A stretch of DNA of 64,000 nt from Serratia entomophila (GTDB lineage Bacteria; Pseudomonadota; Gammaproteobacteria; Enterobacterales; Enterobacteriaceae). The translations under genes and the position numbers were made by a program. Positions 1 to 8,547 of this stretch are shown one piece after another (position 1 is the first letter of the stretch; each line of letters starts with the position of its first letter). A model generated the notes under the pieces. The model saw only the letters and a list, made by a program, of their open reading frames with translations. It was not told the DNA's origin and did no database searches. Where the stretch lies: contig NZ_CP082787.1 in assembly GCF_021462285.1 (NCBI RefSeq), positions 3,658,001 to 3,722,000 of the forward strand. The letters run 5' to 3'.

Positions 1-1073
1 ACCTTGGACTCGATCAGCACGCGGATGCCCGAAGCGCCAATCACCCCGTACAACAACAGCGACACGCCGCCCATCACCGGCACCGGCACCGCCTGGATCG
101 CCGCCGCCAGCTTGCCGACGCAGGACAGCAGGATAGCCAGGATCGCCGCGCCGCCAATCACCCAGGTGCTGTAGACCTTGGTGATCGCCATTACGCCGAT
201 GTTTTCGCCGTAGGTGGTGTTGGGGGTCGAGCCAAAGAAGCCGGAAATCACCGTCGAGATGCCGTTGGCGAACATCGAGCGATGCAGGCCCGGATCGCGG
301 ATCAGGTCTTTTTTGACGATGTTGGCGGTCACCACCAGGTGGCCGACGTGTTCGGCAATCACCACCAGCGCCGCCGGCAGGATGGTGAAGATGGCGAACC
401 ACTCGAAGCGCGGCGTGTAGAAGGTCGGCAGCGCGAACCAGTGCGCTTCACGGATTGGCGTCAAATCCACCACGCCCATGAAAAACGACAGCGCGTAGCC
501 CACCAGCACGCCGATCAGAATAGGGATAATCGCCAGGAAACCGCGGAACAGCACCGAACCCAATACCGTCACCCCCAGCGTCACCAGTGAGATGGTAATG
601 GTGGTGGAGTCTGCGCTGGCGCCGTCCGCCGGCAGCAGGCCCGCCATATTGGCCGCTACGCCCGCCAGCTCCAGGCCGATAACGGCGACGATCGCCCCCA
701 TCGCCGCCGGCGGGAACATCACGTCCAGCCAGCCGGTGCCGGCCTTCTTGACGATCAGCGCCACCAGGCAGAACAGCACGCCGCACATGATGAAACCGCC
801 CAGCGCCACTTCATACCCCAGCGGCAACAGCAGCAGCACCGGCGAAATGAACGCGAAGCTGGAACCGAGATAGGCCGGGATCTTGCCCTTGCAGATAAAC
901 AGGTACAGCAGCGTGCCGACGCCGTTGAACAACAGCACCGTCGCCGGGTTGATCTTGAACAGGATAGGCACCAGCACCGTGGCGCCGAACATGGCGAACA
1001 GATGCTGGAAGCTGAGCGGAATGGTCTGGAGCAGCGGCGGCCGCTCGCTGACGCCGATGGCGCGACGGGTCAT
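1..1073 (-). CDS. uraA: Uracil permease UraA (3' end outside window)
   Basis: Uracil:proton symporter of the NCS2 (nucleobase-cation symporter 2) family in the inner membrane. It brings in uracil for salvage by Upp. Translation from the ATG at 1073 gives MTRRAIGVSERPPLLQ followed by alternating hydrophobic helices. The family hallmark is seen as GFFGSTPNTTYGENIGV, with the substrate-binding Glu in the TYGENIG segment, and an upstream GLELAGVAANMAG helix. About 357 codons are present; family members are about 430, so the last 70 or so lie beyond the left edge. It is downstream of upp on the same strand, as in the E. coli upp-uraA operon, with a hairpin plus T-run between the two genes. Identification is secure; only the 3' end is missing. 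Confidence 0.96.
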   Translation of the reverse strand, partial: MTRRAIGVSERPPLLQTIPLSFQHLFAMFGATVLVPILFKINPATVLLFNGVGTLLYLFICKGKIPAYLGSSFAFISPVLLLLPLGYEVALGGFIMCGVLFCLVALIVKKAGTGWLDVMFPPAAMGAIVAVIGLELAGVAANMAGLLPADGASADSTTITISLVTLGVTVLGSVLFRGFLAIIPILIGVLVGYALSFFMGVVDLTPIREAHWFALPTFYTPRFEWFAIFTILPAALVVIAEHVGHLVVTANIVKKDLIRDPGLHRSMFANGISTVISGFFGSTPNTTYGENIGVMAITKVYSTWVIGGAAILAILLSCVGKLAAAIQAVPVPVMGGVSLLLYGVIGASGIRVLIESK

Positions 1074-1169
1074 GTGTGCTTTCCTTTTAATCGTTTTGGT
1101 TATGCAAGCTTAGTTATCTATGCTCAATGGATTTCAAGTTACGGCCAGGCGGCTTGAAAGACGAAGCGC

Positions 1170-1200
1170 ATAAAAAAGCCGACTGATTAAAGTCGGCTAA
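1170..1200 (-). terminator. Hairpin with T-run between upp and uraA
   Basis: Read on the minus strand, GCCGAC (1192-1197) pairs with GTCGGC (1178-1183) across an 8-nt loop and is followed by six T. This is a short intrinsic terminator, probably a partial one that lowers uraA relative to upp, since both genes are on the minus strand. Confidence 0.75.
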
Positions 1201-1204
1201 TTTG

Positions 1205-1831
1205 TTACTTGGTACCAAATATCTTGTCGCCCGCATCACCCAGGCCCGGCACGATGTAACCTTTCTCATTGAGGCACCGATCGATAGAGGCGGTGTACAG
1301 CTCCACGTCCGGGTGCGCTTTCTCCAGCGCGGCGATGCCTTCCGGCGCCGCCACCAGCACCAGCACCTTGATGCTGTTGCAGCCGGCTTTCTTCAGCAGA
1401 TCGATAGTGGCGATCATCGAGCCGCCGGTAGCCAGCATCGGATCAACGACCAATGCCAGGCGCTCTTCGATGTTGGAAACCAGCTTTTGGAAGTACGGTA
1501 CCGGCTCGAGGGTTTCTTCGTCGCGGTAAACGCCGACTACGCTGATGCGTGCGCTCGGCACGTGCTCCAGCACCCCTTCCATCATGCCCAGACCGGCGCG
1601 CAGGATAGGCACTACGGTAATTTTTTTCCCTTTGATCTGGTCGATTTCAACCGGCCCGCACCAGCCTTCGATGGTGACTTTTTCCGTCTCCAGATCGGCG
1701 GTCGCTTCATAGGTCAGCAAACTACCCACTTCTGAGGCCAGCTCACGGAAGCGTTTGGTGCTGATGTCATTTTCGCGCATCAGGCCAAGCTTGTGTTTTA
1801 CCAGCGGGTGTTTCACCTCAACGATCTTCAT
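1205..1831 (-). CDS. upp: Uracil phosphoribosyltransferase
   Basis: Converts uracil and PRPP to UMP in pyrimidine salvage (cytoplasm). The product is 208 aa, the usual length. The PRPP-binding loop is seen as DPMLATGGS at residues 130-138, and the C-terminal uracil-binding [12 protein letters not shown] segment is intact. Two adjacent ATG codons (1834 and 1831) follow an AGGAGA ribosome-binding site. I chose the second because the E. coli protein begins [14 protein letters not shown]. The reading frame stays open far upstream, antisense to purM, but that extension has no homology. Upstream lies the divergent purMN operon with its PurR operator in the shared gap. Confidence 0.98.
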   Translation of the reverse strand: MKIVEVKHPLVKHKLGLMRENDISTKRFRELASEVGSLLTYEATADLETEKVTIEGWCGPVEIDQIKGKKITVVPILRAGLGMMEGVLEHVPSARISVVGVYRDEETLEPVPYFQKLVSNIEERLALVVDPMLATGGSMIATIDLLKKAGCNSIKVLVLVAAPEGIAALEKAHPDVELYTASIDRCLNEKGYIVPGLGDAGDKIFGTK

Positions 1832-1985
1832 CATTTTTCTCCTATTAAGGCGGTTGACGGCCAAAAAAATCGCGGGATTATACCTCCTTTTTTTGGCCGC
1901 GCCACCCACAATAGCCCGATCGGGATCAACAAAAGTTTGAATATCAGTATAGATGACGAAAAAGCGGAGCTGCCTCACAAGCCGC

Positions 1986-2001
1986 TCGCAAACGTTTGCC
2001 T
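1986..2001. promoter_or_regulatory. PurR operator between upp and purM
   Basis: TCGCAAACGTTTGCCT matches the PurR box (ACGCAAACGTTTKCNT) with its central palindrome GCAAACGTTTGC intact. It lies about 85 bp before the purM start. PurR with hypoxanthine or guanine is known to repress purMN, and this is the expected position. Binding is inferred. Confidence 0.85.
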
Positions 2002-2086
2002 GCGCTGTTAGAATTGCCGCGCCTTTTTCCGGAATCAATATCGGAAGCACAGTTTTCAAACCGCAAACCGTCGTGGGGATCGCGCA

Positions 2087-3124
2087 GTGACCGACAAAAC
2101 CTCTCTCAGCTATAAAGACGCAGGTGTCGATATCGATGCAGGCAACGCATTGGTAGATCGCATCAAAGGTGTAGTTAAACAGACCCGCCGCCCGGAAGTG
2201 ATGGGTGGTCTGGGCGGTTTTGGCGCCCTGTGTGCGTTGCCGCAGAAATACCGCGAGCCGGTGCTGGTTTCCGGTACCGACGGCGTAGGCACCAAGCTGC
2301 GTCTGGCGATGGACCTGAAACGTCACGACACCATCGGCATCGATCTGGTCGCGATGTGCGTGAACGATCTGGTGGTGCAAGGCGCTGAGCCGCTGTTCTT
2401 CCTCGATTACTACGCCACCGGCAAGCTGGACGTGGATACCGCCGCCAGTGTGATCACCGGCATCGCCGAAGGTTGCAAGCAGTCCGGTTGCGCGCTGGTG
2501 GGCGGTGAAACCGCCGAAATGCCGGGTATGTACCACGGCGAAGACTACGACGTGGCCGGCTTCTGCGTCGGCGTGGTCGAGAAATCCGCAATCATCGACG
2601 GCAGCAAGGTGCAGCCCGGCGACGCGCTGATCGCCCTGGGCGCTTCCGGCCCGCACTCCAACGGCTACTCGCTGGTGCGCAAAATCCTGGAAGTCAGCAA
2701 CACCGACCCAACCACCACCGATCTCGACGGCAAACCGCTGGCGGACCACCTGCTGGCGCCAACCAAGATTTACGTAAAATCGGTGCTGGAACTGATCGAC
2801 AACGTTGACGTGCACGCCATCGCCCACCTGACCGGCGGCGGCTTCTGGGAGAACATCCCGCGCGTGCTGCCGGAAGGCATGCAGGCGGTGATCGACGAAG
2901 CCAGCTGGCAGTGGCCGGCGGTGTTCAACTGGCTGCAGCAGGCCGGCAACGTCAGCCGTCATGAAATGTACCGCACCTTCAACTGCGGCGTGGGCATGGT
3001 TATCGCCCTGCCGGAAGCCGAAGTGGACGCCGCCCTTGCACTGCTGACCGCGGCAGGTGAAAAAGCCTGGAAAATCGGTAAACTGGCCGCTTCTTCTGAC
3101 GAACAGCAAGTGGTCATCAACTGA
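2087..3124 (+). CDS. purM: Phosphoribosylformylglycinamidine cyclo-ligase
   Basis: AIR synthetase, the fifth step of de novo purine synthesis: closes the imidazole ring of FGAM with ATP. 345 aa, identical in length to the E. coli enzyme and beginning [13 protein letters not shown] from a GTG start, which E. coli purM also uses. The glycine-rich [10 protein letters not shown] segment (residues 63-72), [17 protein letters not shown] and [11 protein letters not shown] are all present. Its TGA overlaps the ATG of purN (ATGA), so the two are translationally coupled. A PurR box lies upstream. Confidence 0.98.
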   Translation: MTDKTSLSYKDAGVDIDAGNALVDRIKGVVKQTRRPEVMGGLGGFGALCALPQKYREPVLVSGTDGVGTKLRLAMDLKRHDTIGIDLVAMCVNDLVVQGAEPLFFLDYYATGKLDVDTAASVITGIAEGCKQSGCALVGGETAEMPGMYHGEDYDVAGFCVGVVEKSAIIDGSKVQPGDALIALGASGPHSNGYSLVRKILEVSNTDPTTTDLDGKPLADHLLAPTKIYVKSVLELIDNVDVHAIAHLTGGGFWENIPRVLPEGMQAVIDEASWQWPAVFNWLQQAGNVSRHEMYRTFNCGVGMVIALPEAEVDAALALLTAAGEKAWKIGKLAASSDEQQVVIN

Positions 3125-3762
3125 TGAAAAAGATCGTGGTGTTGGTCTCCGGCCAGGGGAGCAATCTCCAGGCGCTGATTGACGCCTGCCAGCAGGGCCG
3201 CATCGCCGCAGAGATCGTGGCGGTGTTCAGCAACAAGGCGCAGGCTTACGGCCTGCAGCGCGCCGAGGCGGCCGGCATTGCCGCCCACGCGCTGGACGCC
3301 AAAGCCTATGAAGATCGCGCGGCGTTCGACGCCGCATTGGCGGACGCCATCGACCGGTACCAGCCCGATCTGGTGGTGCTGGCCGGCTATATGCGCATCC
3401 TCAGCCCGCAGTTCGTGCAGCATTACGCCGGGCGCATGCTGAACATTCACCCTTCCCTGCTGCCGAAATACCCGGGCCTGCATACCCATCGGCAGGCCAT
3501 AGACAACGGCGACGGCGAGCATGGCACCTCGGTGCACTTCGTCACCGAACAGCTCGACGGCGGCCCGGTGATCCTGCAAGCCAAGGTGCCGATTTTCCCC
3601 GGCGACGAGGAAGACGAGGTGATCGAACGGGTGCAGGCCCAGGAGCACACTCTCTACCCGCTGGTGGTGAACTGGTTCGTCGAAGGCCGCCTGGCGATGC
3701 GTGAAGGCGCCGCCTGGCTGGACGGCGAACGCCTGCCGGAGCAGGGGCACGCCGCCGACTGA
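3124..3762 (+). CDS. purN: Phosphoribosylglycinamide formyltransferase 1
   Basis: Transfers a formyl group from 10-formyl-tetrahydrofolate to GAR in purine synthesis. 212 aa, the family norm. The phosphate-binding loop VSGQGSNLQ is at residues 8-16. The catalytic triad is seen as N107 and H109 in [14 protein letters not shown] and D145 in EQLDGGPVI. It is the second gene of the purMN operon, overlapping purM by 3 nt, and ends before an intrinsic terminator. Confidence 0.98.
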   Translation: MKKIVVLVSGQGSNLQALIDACQQGRIAAEIVAVFSNKAQAYGLQRAEAAGIAAHALDAKAYEDRAAFDAALADAIDRYQPDLVVLAGYMRILSPQFVQHYAGRMLNIHPSLLPKYPGLHTHRQAIDNGDGEHGTSVHFVTEQLDGGPVILQAKVPIFPGDEEDEVIERVQAQEHTLYPLVVNWFVEGRLAMREGAAWLDGERLPEQGHAAD

Positions 3763-3787
3763 CGGCGCGCAGCCTGAACCTTGCCTA

Positions 3788-3815
3788 AACGGTGCCCACG
3801 CGGCGCCGTTTTTTC
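3788..3815 (+). terminator. Intrinsic terminator of purMN
   Basis: AACGGTGCC pairs with GGCGCCGTT (one G-U pair) across a 4-nt loop and leads into six T, 26 bp after the purN stop. Confidence 0.85.
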
Positions 3816-3877
3816 TTCGCCGCAATGCCTGCGCCGAAGTTATACTTTGCGCAATTTCACGACATAGAGGAGCACAC

Positions 3878-4432
3878 ATGTCCAGCACCGCCAACGTCAG
3901 ATTACGCCCACTGGAACGGGACGATCTGGCGTTTGTCCACCAGATGGACAACAACGCCAGCGTTATGCGCTATTGGTTTGAAGAACCCTACGAAGCCTTT
4001 GTGGAGCTTTCCGATCTCTACGACAAGCACATCCACGATCAGAGCGAACGGCGCTTTATCATCGAGCACGAAGGCGCCAAGGTCGGGCTGGTGGAGCTGG
4101 TGGAGATTGACCACATCCACCGCCGCGCGGAATTCCAGATAATCATCGATCCGGCCCACCAGGGCAAAGGCTACGCCAGCACCGCCGCACGCCTGGCGAT
4201 GGACTACGGCTTTTCGGTGCTGAACCTGTACAAGCTGTACCTGATCGTCGACAAGGAAAACCCCAAGGCGATCCACATCTACAGCAAGCTGGGCTTTAAC
4301 GTGGAAGGCGAGCTGATCGACGAGTTCTTCGTCAACGGCGAATACCGCACCGTGCTGCGCATGTGCATCTTCCAACCGCAGTATCTGGCGAAGTTCAAAA
4401 CGCAAACCGGTGATAAACCGCTGGTGAAATAG
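3878..4432 (+). CDS. speG: Spermidine N1-acetyltransferase
   Basis: GNAT enzyme that acetylates spermidine and spermine with acetyl-CoA, relieving polyamine toxicity. 184 aa from the ATG at 3878, beginning [16 protein letters not shown] like E. coli SpeG (186 aa). The acetyl-CoA loop is QGKGYAST (about residues 98-105) and the YSKLGF motif of the fold follows. The frame is open upstream to 3701 but that part lies in the purN 3' end and terminator. AGAGGAGC before 3878 is the ribosome-binding site. It has its own terminator downstream, so it is probably monocistronic. The position next to purN differs from E. coli. Confidence 0.96.
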   Translation: MSSTANVRLRPLERDDLAFVHQMDNNASVMRYWFEEPYEAFVELSDLYDKHIHDQSERRFIIEHEGAKVGLVELVEIDHIHRRAEFQIIIDPAHQGKGYASTAARLAMDYGFSVLNLYKLYLIVDKENPKAIHIYSKLGFNVEGELIDEFFVNGEYRTVLRMCIFQPQYLAKFKTQTGDKPLVK

Positions 4433-4443
4433 AAGTAAAAGTG

Positions 4444-4468
4444 AAAAACCCGCGAAAGCGGGTTTTTA
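4444..4468 (+). terminator. Intrinsic terminator of speG
   Basis: AAAACCCGC, a GAAA loop and GCGGGTTTTT just after the speG stop form a textbook GAAA-tetraloop terminator. Confidence 0.93.
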
Positions 4469-4631
4469 TCGGGGAAAGAGCCAGTTAGTATCTAGGGAAG
4501 GTTTTTTCACATCATAAAACCCTGAAATGAAAGTAAGCAATCATAACTATTCATCTGATATAAATAATTAAGTTAAAACTCACAACGACAATCTGGATCT
4601 GTCTCTGATATTCACAATAAGGAGAAACGCG

Positions 4632-4847
4632 ATGACCAAAGTTTCAAATCTGCTTATTTTTATCGGCCTAATCATCTTTGCAATAACTTTTTCCCTGAAT
4701 ATATATAGTGGCTCAGTGGCCAACAATCTCAATAACGCACCGCTATTTTCCACTCATTGGTGGGCGCGTTGGTTCCCACTGTACGCCTCAGCGGTTGCTC
4801 TGCTCTTTATTGGTTTGGTATTGCGTTTGGCTGGCAGAGCCCGTTAA
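4632..4847 (+). CDS. Small two-helix membrane protein, function unknown
   Basis: 71 aa. A strong ribosome-binding site (AAGGAGAAACGCG before ATG) supports real translation. The sequence has two hydrophobic segments, about residues 6-24 (LLIFIGLIIFAITF) and 46-66 (WFPLYASAVALLFIGLVLRL), joined by a polar loop containing THWWARW. It ends in Arg-rich residues, suggesting an N-out/C-in hairpin or similar. I do not recognise a family. It stands alone in a low-GC gap between speG and a convergent membrane-protein gene, with a 13-bp inverted repeat after it. Confidence 0.7.
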   Translation: MTKVSNLLIFIGLIIFAITFSLNIYSGSVANNLNNAPLFSTHWWARWFPLYASAVALLFIGLVLRLAGRAR

Positions 4848-4944
4848 GGCCTCATAAACTCGTCCCGCCGCCCTCTCGGTTATTAACGGCCAGGCAGCAG
4901 AAACCATCCTCATGCTGATCACTGGCAATGCATCTAGCGTGTGA

Positions 4945-4975
4945 ATAAGGGCCATATTGCTGATATGGCCCTTAT
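4945..4975. terminator. Perfect 13-bp inverted repeat between convergent genes
   Basis: ATAAGGGCCATAT (4945-4957) and ATATGGCCCTTAT (4963-4975) are exact reverse complements with a 5-nt loop. It sits between the stops of the + gene ending 4847 and the - gene ending 4979, the place of a bidirectional terminator, although no long T-run follows on either strand. Confidence 0.55.
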
Positions 4976-4978
4976 GGG

Positions 4979-5782
4979 TCATTTATCTTTATTGCCCAAC
5001 ATGCGCATCAGCCATCCACGCGGCGGCTTTTTGGCCGGCGGCAAGTCGATGACGGACTCCAACGCAACATCGGGTGTGTTTTCCTCGGCGATAGCGTCGC
5101 GTTGGTGCTGACAACGCGCCTGATAGTCCGCTTCGTTTTGGCACAGGTGGGGCAGCCATTTCTGCCAAAAAGCCTTGGCGAGACGCAGAGACTCCCATTC
5201 ATTCACCGACCAGGCCACGATGAAAAACGCCATGATCAAATAGGCAAAAAAGAAGAATACAAACTCAAACTTCTTGCTGGCGGTCGCTTCGCTTTCATCC
5301 AAGGGAAGCGCCGTGATGCAGAAGCCGTAGGCGATAGCCAGCGTGCTAACGCCCAGAAATATCATCAGCGAAAAACGCTGGCGCCGCAGCCGATTGCCAT
5401 CCAGGGCGAATACTTCGTTTTTGCTTGAAGTGAGAGAGGTGTGGCGTAAGAAACAGTTCAGCGCAAGATCGCTCAATGCCAGCGGCGCGCGGCCCAGATA
5501 ATCCACCAGCTGATGCGCCACCCATACCGGCAGGCGGATACCAATGCTTTCATACAGCGCCTTGGTGTGCAGCAGCGTCATGTCGCTCTGCGGCCGGTCT
5601 CGCAACGCCTGGATGCGCGCTAGCGCCGACAGGCGTTTCGCATCGCTGACGCGGTCGAATTGGCAATTTCGCCGGGAATCATACCCCTTTAACCAACGTA
5701 AAAACCACCATGCCACCGCAGAGCTCAGCATAGGCAATAACAGCGGAGATAACTCTTTAATATAACTTGCATCAATGTTCAT
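4979..5782 (-). CDS. Membrane protein with three predicted helices, function unknown
   Basis: 267 aa from the ATG at 5782, which has AAGGAG nine bases before it; an ATG 33 bases further upstream has no good site. One hydrophobic segment lies near the N-terminus (about residues 8-27, LLLPMLSSAVAWWFLRWL), and two lie near the middle to C-terminal half (FSLMIFLGVSTLAIAYGFCI and a Phe-rich helix followed by LIMAFFIVAW). Between helix 1 and 2 is a soluble stretch of about 110 residues, and the C-terminus is polar with a basic end. No family is recognised. The 5' flank (5783-6056) is AT-rich and holds no other gene. Confidence 0.7.
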   Translation of the reverse strand: MNIDASYIKELSPLLLPMLSSAVAWWFLRWLKGYDSRRNCQFDRVSDAKRLSALARIQALRDRPQSDMTLLHTKALYESIGIRLPVWVAHQLVDYLGRAPLALSDLALNCFLRHTSLTSSKNEVFALDGNRLRRQRFSLMIFLGVSTLAIAYGFCITALPLDESEATASKKFEFVFFFFAYLIMAFFIVAWSVNEWESLRLAKAFWQKWLPHLCQNEADYQARCQHQRDAIAEENTPDVALESVIDLPPAKKPPRGWLMRMLGNKDK

Positions 5783-5997
5783 TCTTATATACTCCTTATA
5801 TAAATAGGCATCCATTCATCGACAAAAAGAATAAATTACATAATAGAAATAAATGATTGAGACATCTAACGAAACAAAAATCAATATAAATATCACACAA
5901 AAAAGTGAGCTATTGGTGAACGTTACCTATATAGCATTAATAGTGCAGAGGCCGTAAGAAATATAAAAAAGATCTTTCTACTCAGAAGAGCGCTATG

Positions 5998-6039
5998 CCG
6001 GCGGGTTTTCATCGCCAATGCGCGGCGAAAACCCACCGG
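5998..6039. repeat. Imperfect long inverted repeat downstream of pstB
   Basis: CCGGCGGGTTTTC plus ATCGCC on the left pairs with GGCGAAAACCCACCGG on the right over a 7-nt loop. It lies 18-60 bp past the pstB stop. It could be an mRNA-stabilising hairpin or the pst terminator, but no T-run follows on the minus strand. Confidence 0.45.
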
Positions 6040-6056
6040 TCTTCGCCGCGATGCTG

Positions 6057-6869
6057 TTAACCATAGCGCCCGGTAATATAATCCTCGGTGCGGCGCTGGC
6101 GCGGCGAAGTGAAGATGGCGTCGGTATCGTTGTACTCCACCAGCCTGCCCTGATGAATAAAGGCGGTGTAATCGGAGACGCGCGCCGCCTGCTGCATGTT
6201 GTGCGTCACCAGCACCACGCTGTAACGCTGCTTCAGCGCGGAGATCAACTCTTCGATGGTCAGGGTGGAGATCGGATCCAGCGCCGAAGTCGGCTCGTCG
6301 AGCAGCAGCACCTCCGGTTCGATGGCGATAGCGCGGGCGATCACCAGCCGCTGCTGCTGGCCGCTGGAAAGCCGGAAGGCGTTCTCGCGCAGCCGGTCCT
6401 TCACCTCGTGCCACAGCGCCGCGGCGCGCAGCGAACGTTCCACCGCTTCATCCAGCAGGCGCCGGTCGCGCACGCCCTGCAGGCGCAGGCCGTACACCAC
6501 GTTTTCATAAATCGATTTCGGAAACGGATTCGGCCGCTGGAACACCATGCCCACCTGCCGGCGCAGCGCGGCCACGTCAATCTGGCTGCCGGAGATGCCC
6601 ACGCCGTTGAGCTGCAAATCGCCCTCGATGCGGCAGTTATCCACCAGATCGTTCATACGGTTGAAGCAGCGCAGCAGCGTCGATTTGCCGCAGCCCGAGG
6701 GGCCAATCAGCGCCGTCACCCGGTGTTTCGGAATGCGCAGCGAGATATTGTGCAGCACCTGTTTCTCGCCGTAGAACAGGTTCAGGCCATTGACCGCCAG
6801 CGCGGTCTGTTCATCATCAAGATGCTGGACATCCAGCCGGGGCAAACTGCCTGGCGTCATCAAACCCAT
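6057..6869 (-). CDS. pstB: Phosphate ABC transporter ATP-binding protein PstB (second-type system)
   Basis: ATPase subunit that powers phosphate import. 270 aa. Walker A is GPSGCGKST, the Q-loop region is [19 protein letters not shown], the signature is LSSGQQQRL, Walker B is [12 protein letters not shown], and the switch His is in [20 protein letters not shown] is diagnostic for PstB. The start at 6869 follows GGGGAG. It lies 28 nt after pstA in the pstCAB operon. The signature reads SSGQQQRL, the usual PstB form. It is probably a paralogue of the pst-phoU operon ATPase, because phoU and pstS are absent here. Confidence 0.93.
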   Translation of the reverse strand: MGLMTPGSLPRLDVQHLDDEQTALAVNGLNLFYGEKQVLHNISLRIPKHRVTALIGPSGCGKSTLLRCFNRMNDLVDNCRIEGDLQLNGVGISGSQIDVAALRRQVGMVFQRPNPFPKSIYENVVYGLRLQGVRDRRLLDEAVERSLRAAALWHEVKDRLRENAFRLSSGQQQRLVIARAIAIEPEVLLLDEPTSALDPISTLTIEELISALKQRYSVVLVTHNMQQAARVSDYTAFIHQGRLVEYNDTDAIFTSPRQRRTEDYITGRYG

Positions 6870-6897
6870 TACGCACTCCCCAAGAATAACGTCATTG

Positions 6898-8547
6898 TTA
6901 CTGCGACCATGCTCTATACCGCTCCCTCAGCGAATGGCGGATGCCCATCGCCGCCAGATTCAGGCCCACCACGATCGTCACCAGCAGGAAGGCGGTGGCG
7001 AAGACCAACGGCCGCGCCGCCTCCACGCTTGGGCTCTGGAACGCCATATCGTAAATCTGGAAGCTCAGGTGCATAAACTTCCGCTCCAGATGCAGATACG
7101 GGAAAATGTCATCCACCGGCAGCACCGGCACCGATTTCACCACGCCCACCAACATCAGCGGCGCGGTTTCGCCGGCGGCGCGCGCCACCGCCAAAATCAA
7201 ACCTGTCATCATCGCCGGCGCGGCCATCGGCAGCACGATGCGCCATAAGGTTTCCGCGCGGCTGGCGCCCAGCGCCATCGAGCCCTGGCGCAGCGCGACG
7301 GGAATGCGCGACAGCCCCTCCTCGGTGGCGACGATCACTACCGGCAGCGTCAGCAGCGCCAGCGTCAGCGCCGCCCACAGCACGCCGGGGGTGCCGAAGG
7401 TCGGGTTGGGCAAGGATTCAGGATAGAACAGTTGGTCGAGCGTGCCGCCAATCATGTAAACAAAAAAGCCCAGGCCAAACACGCCGTAGACAATCGACGG
7501 CACGCCGGCTAGGTTGACCACCGCAATGCGGATAAGCCGCGTCAGCAGATTATTGCCAGCATACTCATGCAGATACACCGCGGCAATCACGCCAAAAGGC
7601 ATCACCACGATCGACATCAAAACCACCATCAGCACGGTGCCGAATATCGCCGGGAACACTCCGCCTTCGGTATTGGCCTCGCGCGGGCTGTCGCTGAGGA
7701 ATTTCTTCACCTGGCTGCCCCAGTGCGCCAGCTTCTGCCCGGTGTTCATGGCGTTCGGGTACCAGGCGTCGCGCACCTGGTTCAGCGGAATGGTCAGCGT
7801 CTGGCCGTGCATGTCGCGCAGCAGCAGCGCGTCACGCAGGCGATCGCGGTTCAACCCGTCCAGCCGATCGGCCAGCGTGCGGAACTGGCGCTGCAGCTCC
7901 ACCCTTTCAGCCTTGATGGCGTCCTGGGCGCGGGCATCCAGTTGGGCATTCTGCTGCAGGCGCTTTTCACGCAGCCGCAGCGCATCAAACTGCTGGTTGA
8001 TGCGCGCCATGTCGTGAAACTGAATCTTATTCGCCTGGCGCGTCAACGCGGCGATCTGCGGCAAACGCTGCCGCAAGGCCTGGCTGAGGTTGCGGCCGGT
8101 CAGCGGCTGGCCGTCTTCCAGCATGCCCGCCAGATAACCATAGGCGGTGCCGTTGCTGTTGCGCTCCAGCACCAGCAGATCGCGCGGCGTGCTTTGGCGG
8201 CGAATATCGCTGGCCAGCAGGGTGCGGAAATCCTGCTCTTCGCTTTCGCGGTTACCGACCTTGATCAGGTAGCGCTCAATATTCTGCGCGTCGCCCGGCG
8301 GCGTCACGCCGGCCTCGGCCAACTGGCGGCGTGAAATGCTCTGCTGCTGATAGAGTTCGCCGATCAGCGTCACCGGCCCGGCCGCGCTCTGGTTAAGCTC
8401 AAACTGATACACCGGGCTGGGCCAGAAATAGCGCATGCCCTGCCCGGCCAGCAGCAGCATGATGCCGATCAGCGCCAGCAGGCTGACGGCCACCGAACCG
8501 GCGGTCAGCCACACCCACGGCGAGCCGCTTCTCATCCAGTTTCTCAC
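6898..8547 (-). CDS. pstA: Phosphate ABC transporter permease PstA, long form
   Basis: Inner-membrane permease of the phosphate importer. 549 aa against about 296 in E. coli PstA. A first helix (residues 10-35) is followed by a large, probably periplasmic insert of about 230 residues rich in Gln and Arg, with heptad-like runs such as [13 protein letters not shown]. The standard permease domain starts near residue 300 ([19 protein letters not shown]). The coupling-helix EAA motif is present as [23 protein letters not shown] start with CAGGAGG before it; GTGA overlap with pstC. Long PstA/PstC pairs are known in Pseudomonas, Vibrio and relatives. Confidence 0.92.
   Translation of the reverse strand: MRNWMRSGSPWVWLTAGSVAVSLLALIGIMLLLAGQGMRYFWPSPVYQFELNQSAAGPVTLIGELYQQQSISRRQLAEAGVTPPGDAQNIERYLIKVGNRESEEQDFRTLLASDIRRQSTPRDLLVLERNSNGTAYGYLAGMLEDGQPLTGRNLSQALRQRLPQIAALTRQANKIQFHDMARINQQFDALRLREKRLQQNAQLDARAQDAIKAERVELQRQFRTLADRLDGLNRDRLRDALLLRDMHGQTLTIPLNQVRDAWYPNAMNTGQKLAHWGSQVKKFLSDSPREANTEGGVFPAIFGTVLMVVLMSIVVMPFGVIAAVYLHEYAGNNLLTRLIRIAVVNLAGVPSIVYGVFGLGFFVYMIGGTLDQLFYPESLPNPTFGTPGVLWAALTLALLTLPVVIVATEEGLSRIPVALRQGSMALGASRAETLWRIVLPMAAPAMMTGLILAVARAAGETAPLMLVGVVKSVPVLPVDDIFPYLHLERKFMHLSFQIYDMAFQSPSVEAARPLVFATAFLLVTIVVGLNLAAMGIRHSLRERYRAWSQ

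Noticed and set aside
1832..3109. N-terminal extension of upp of about 425 codons
   Set aside because: It is antisense to purM and contains no recognisable domain; Upp homology begins exactly at 1831 after a good ribosome-binding site.
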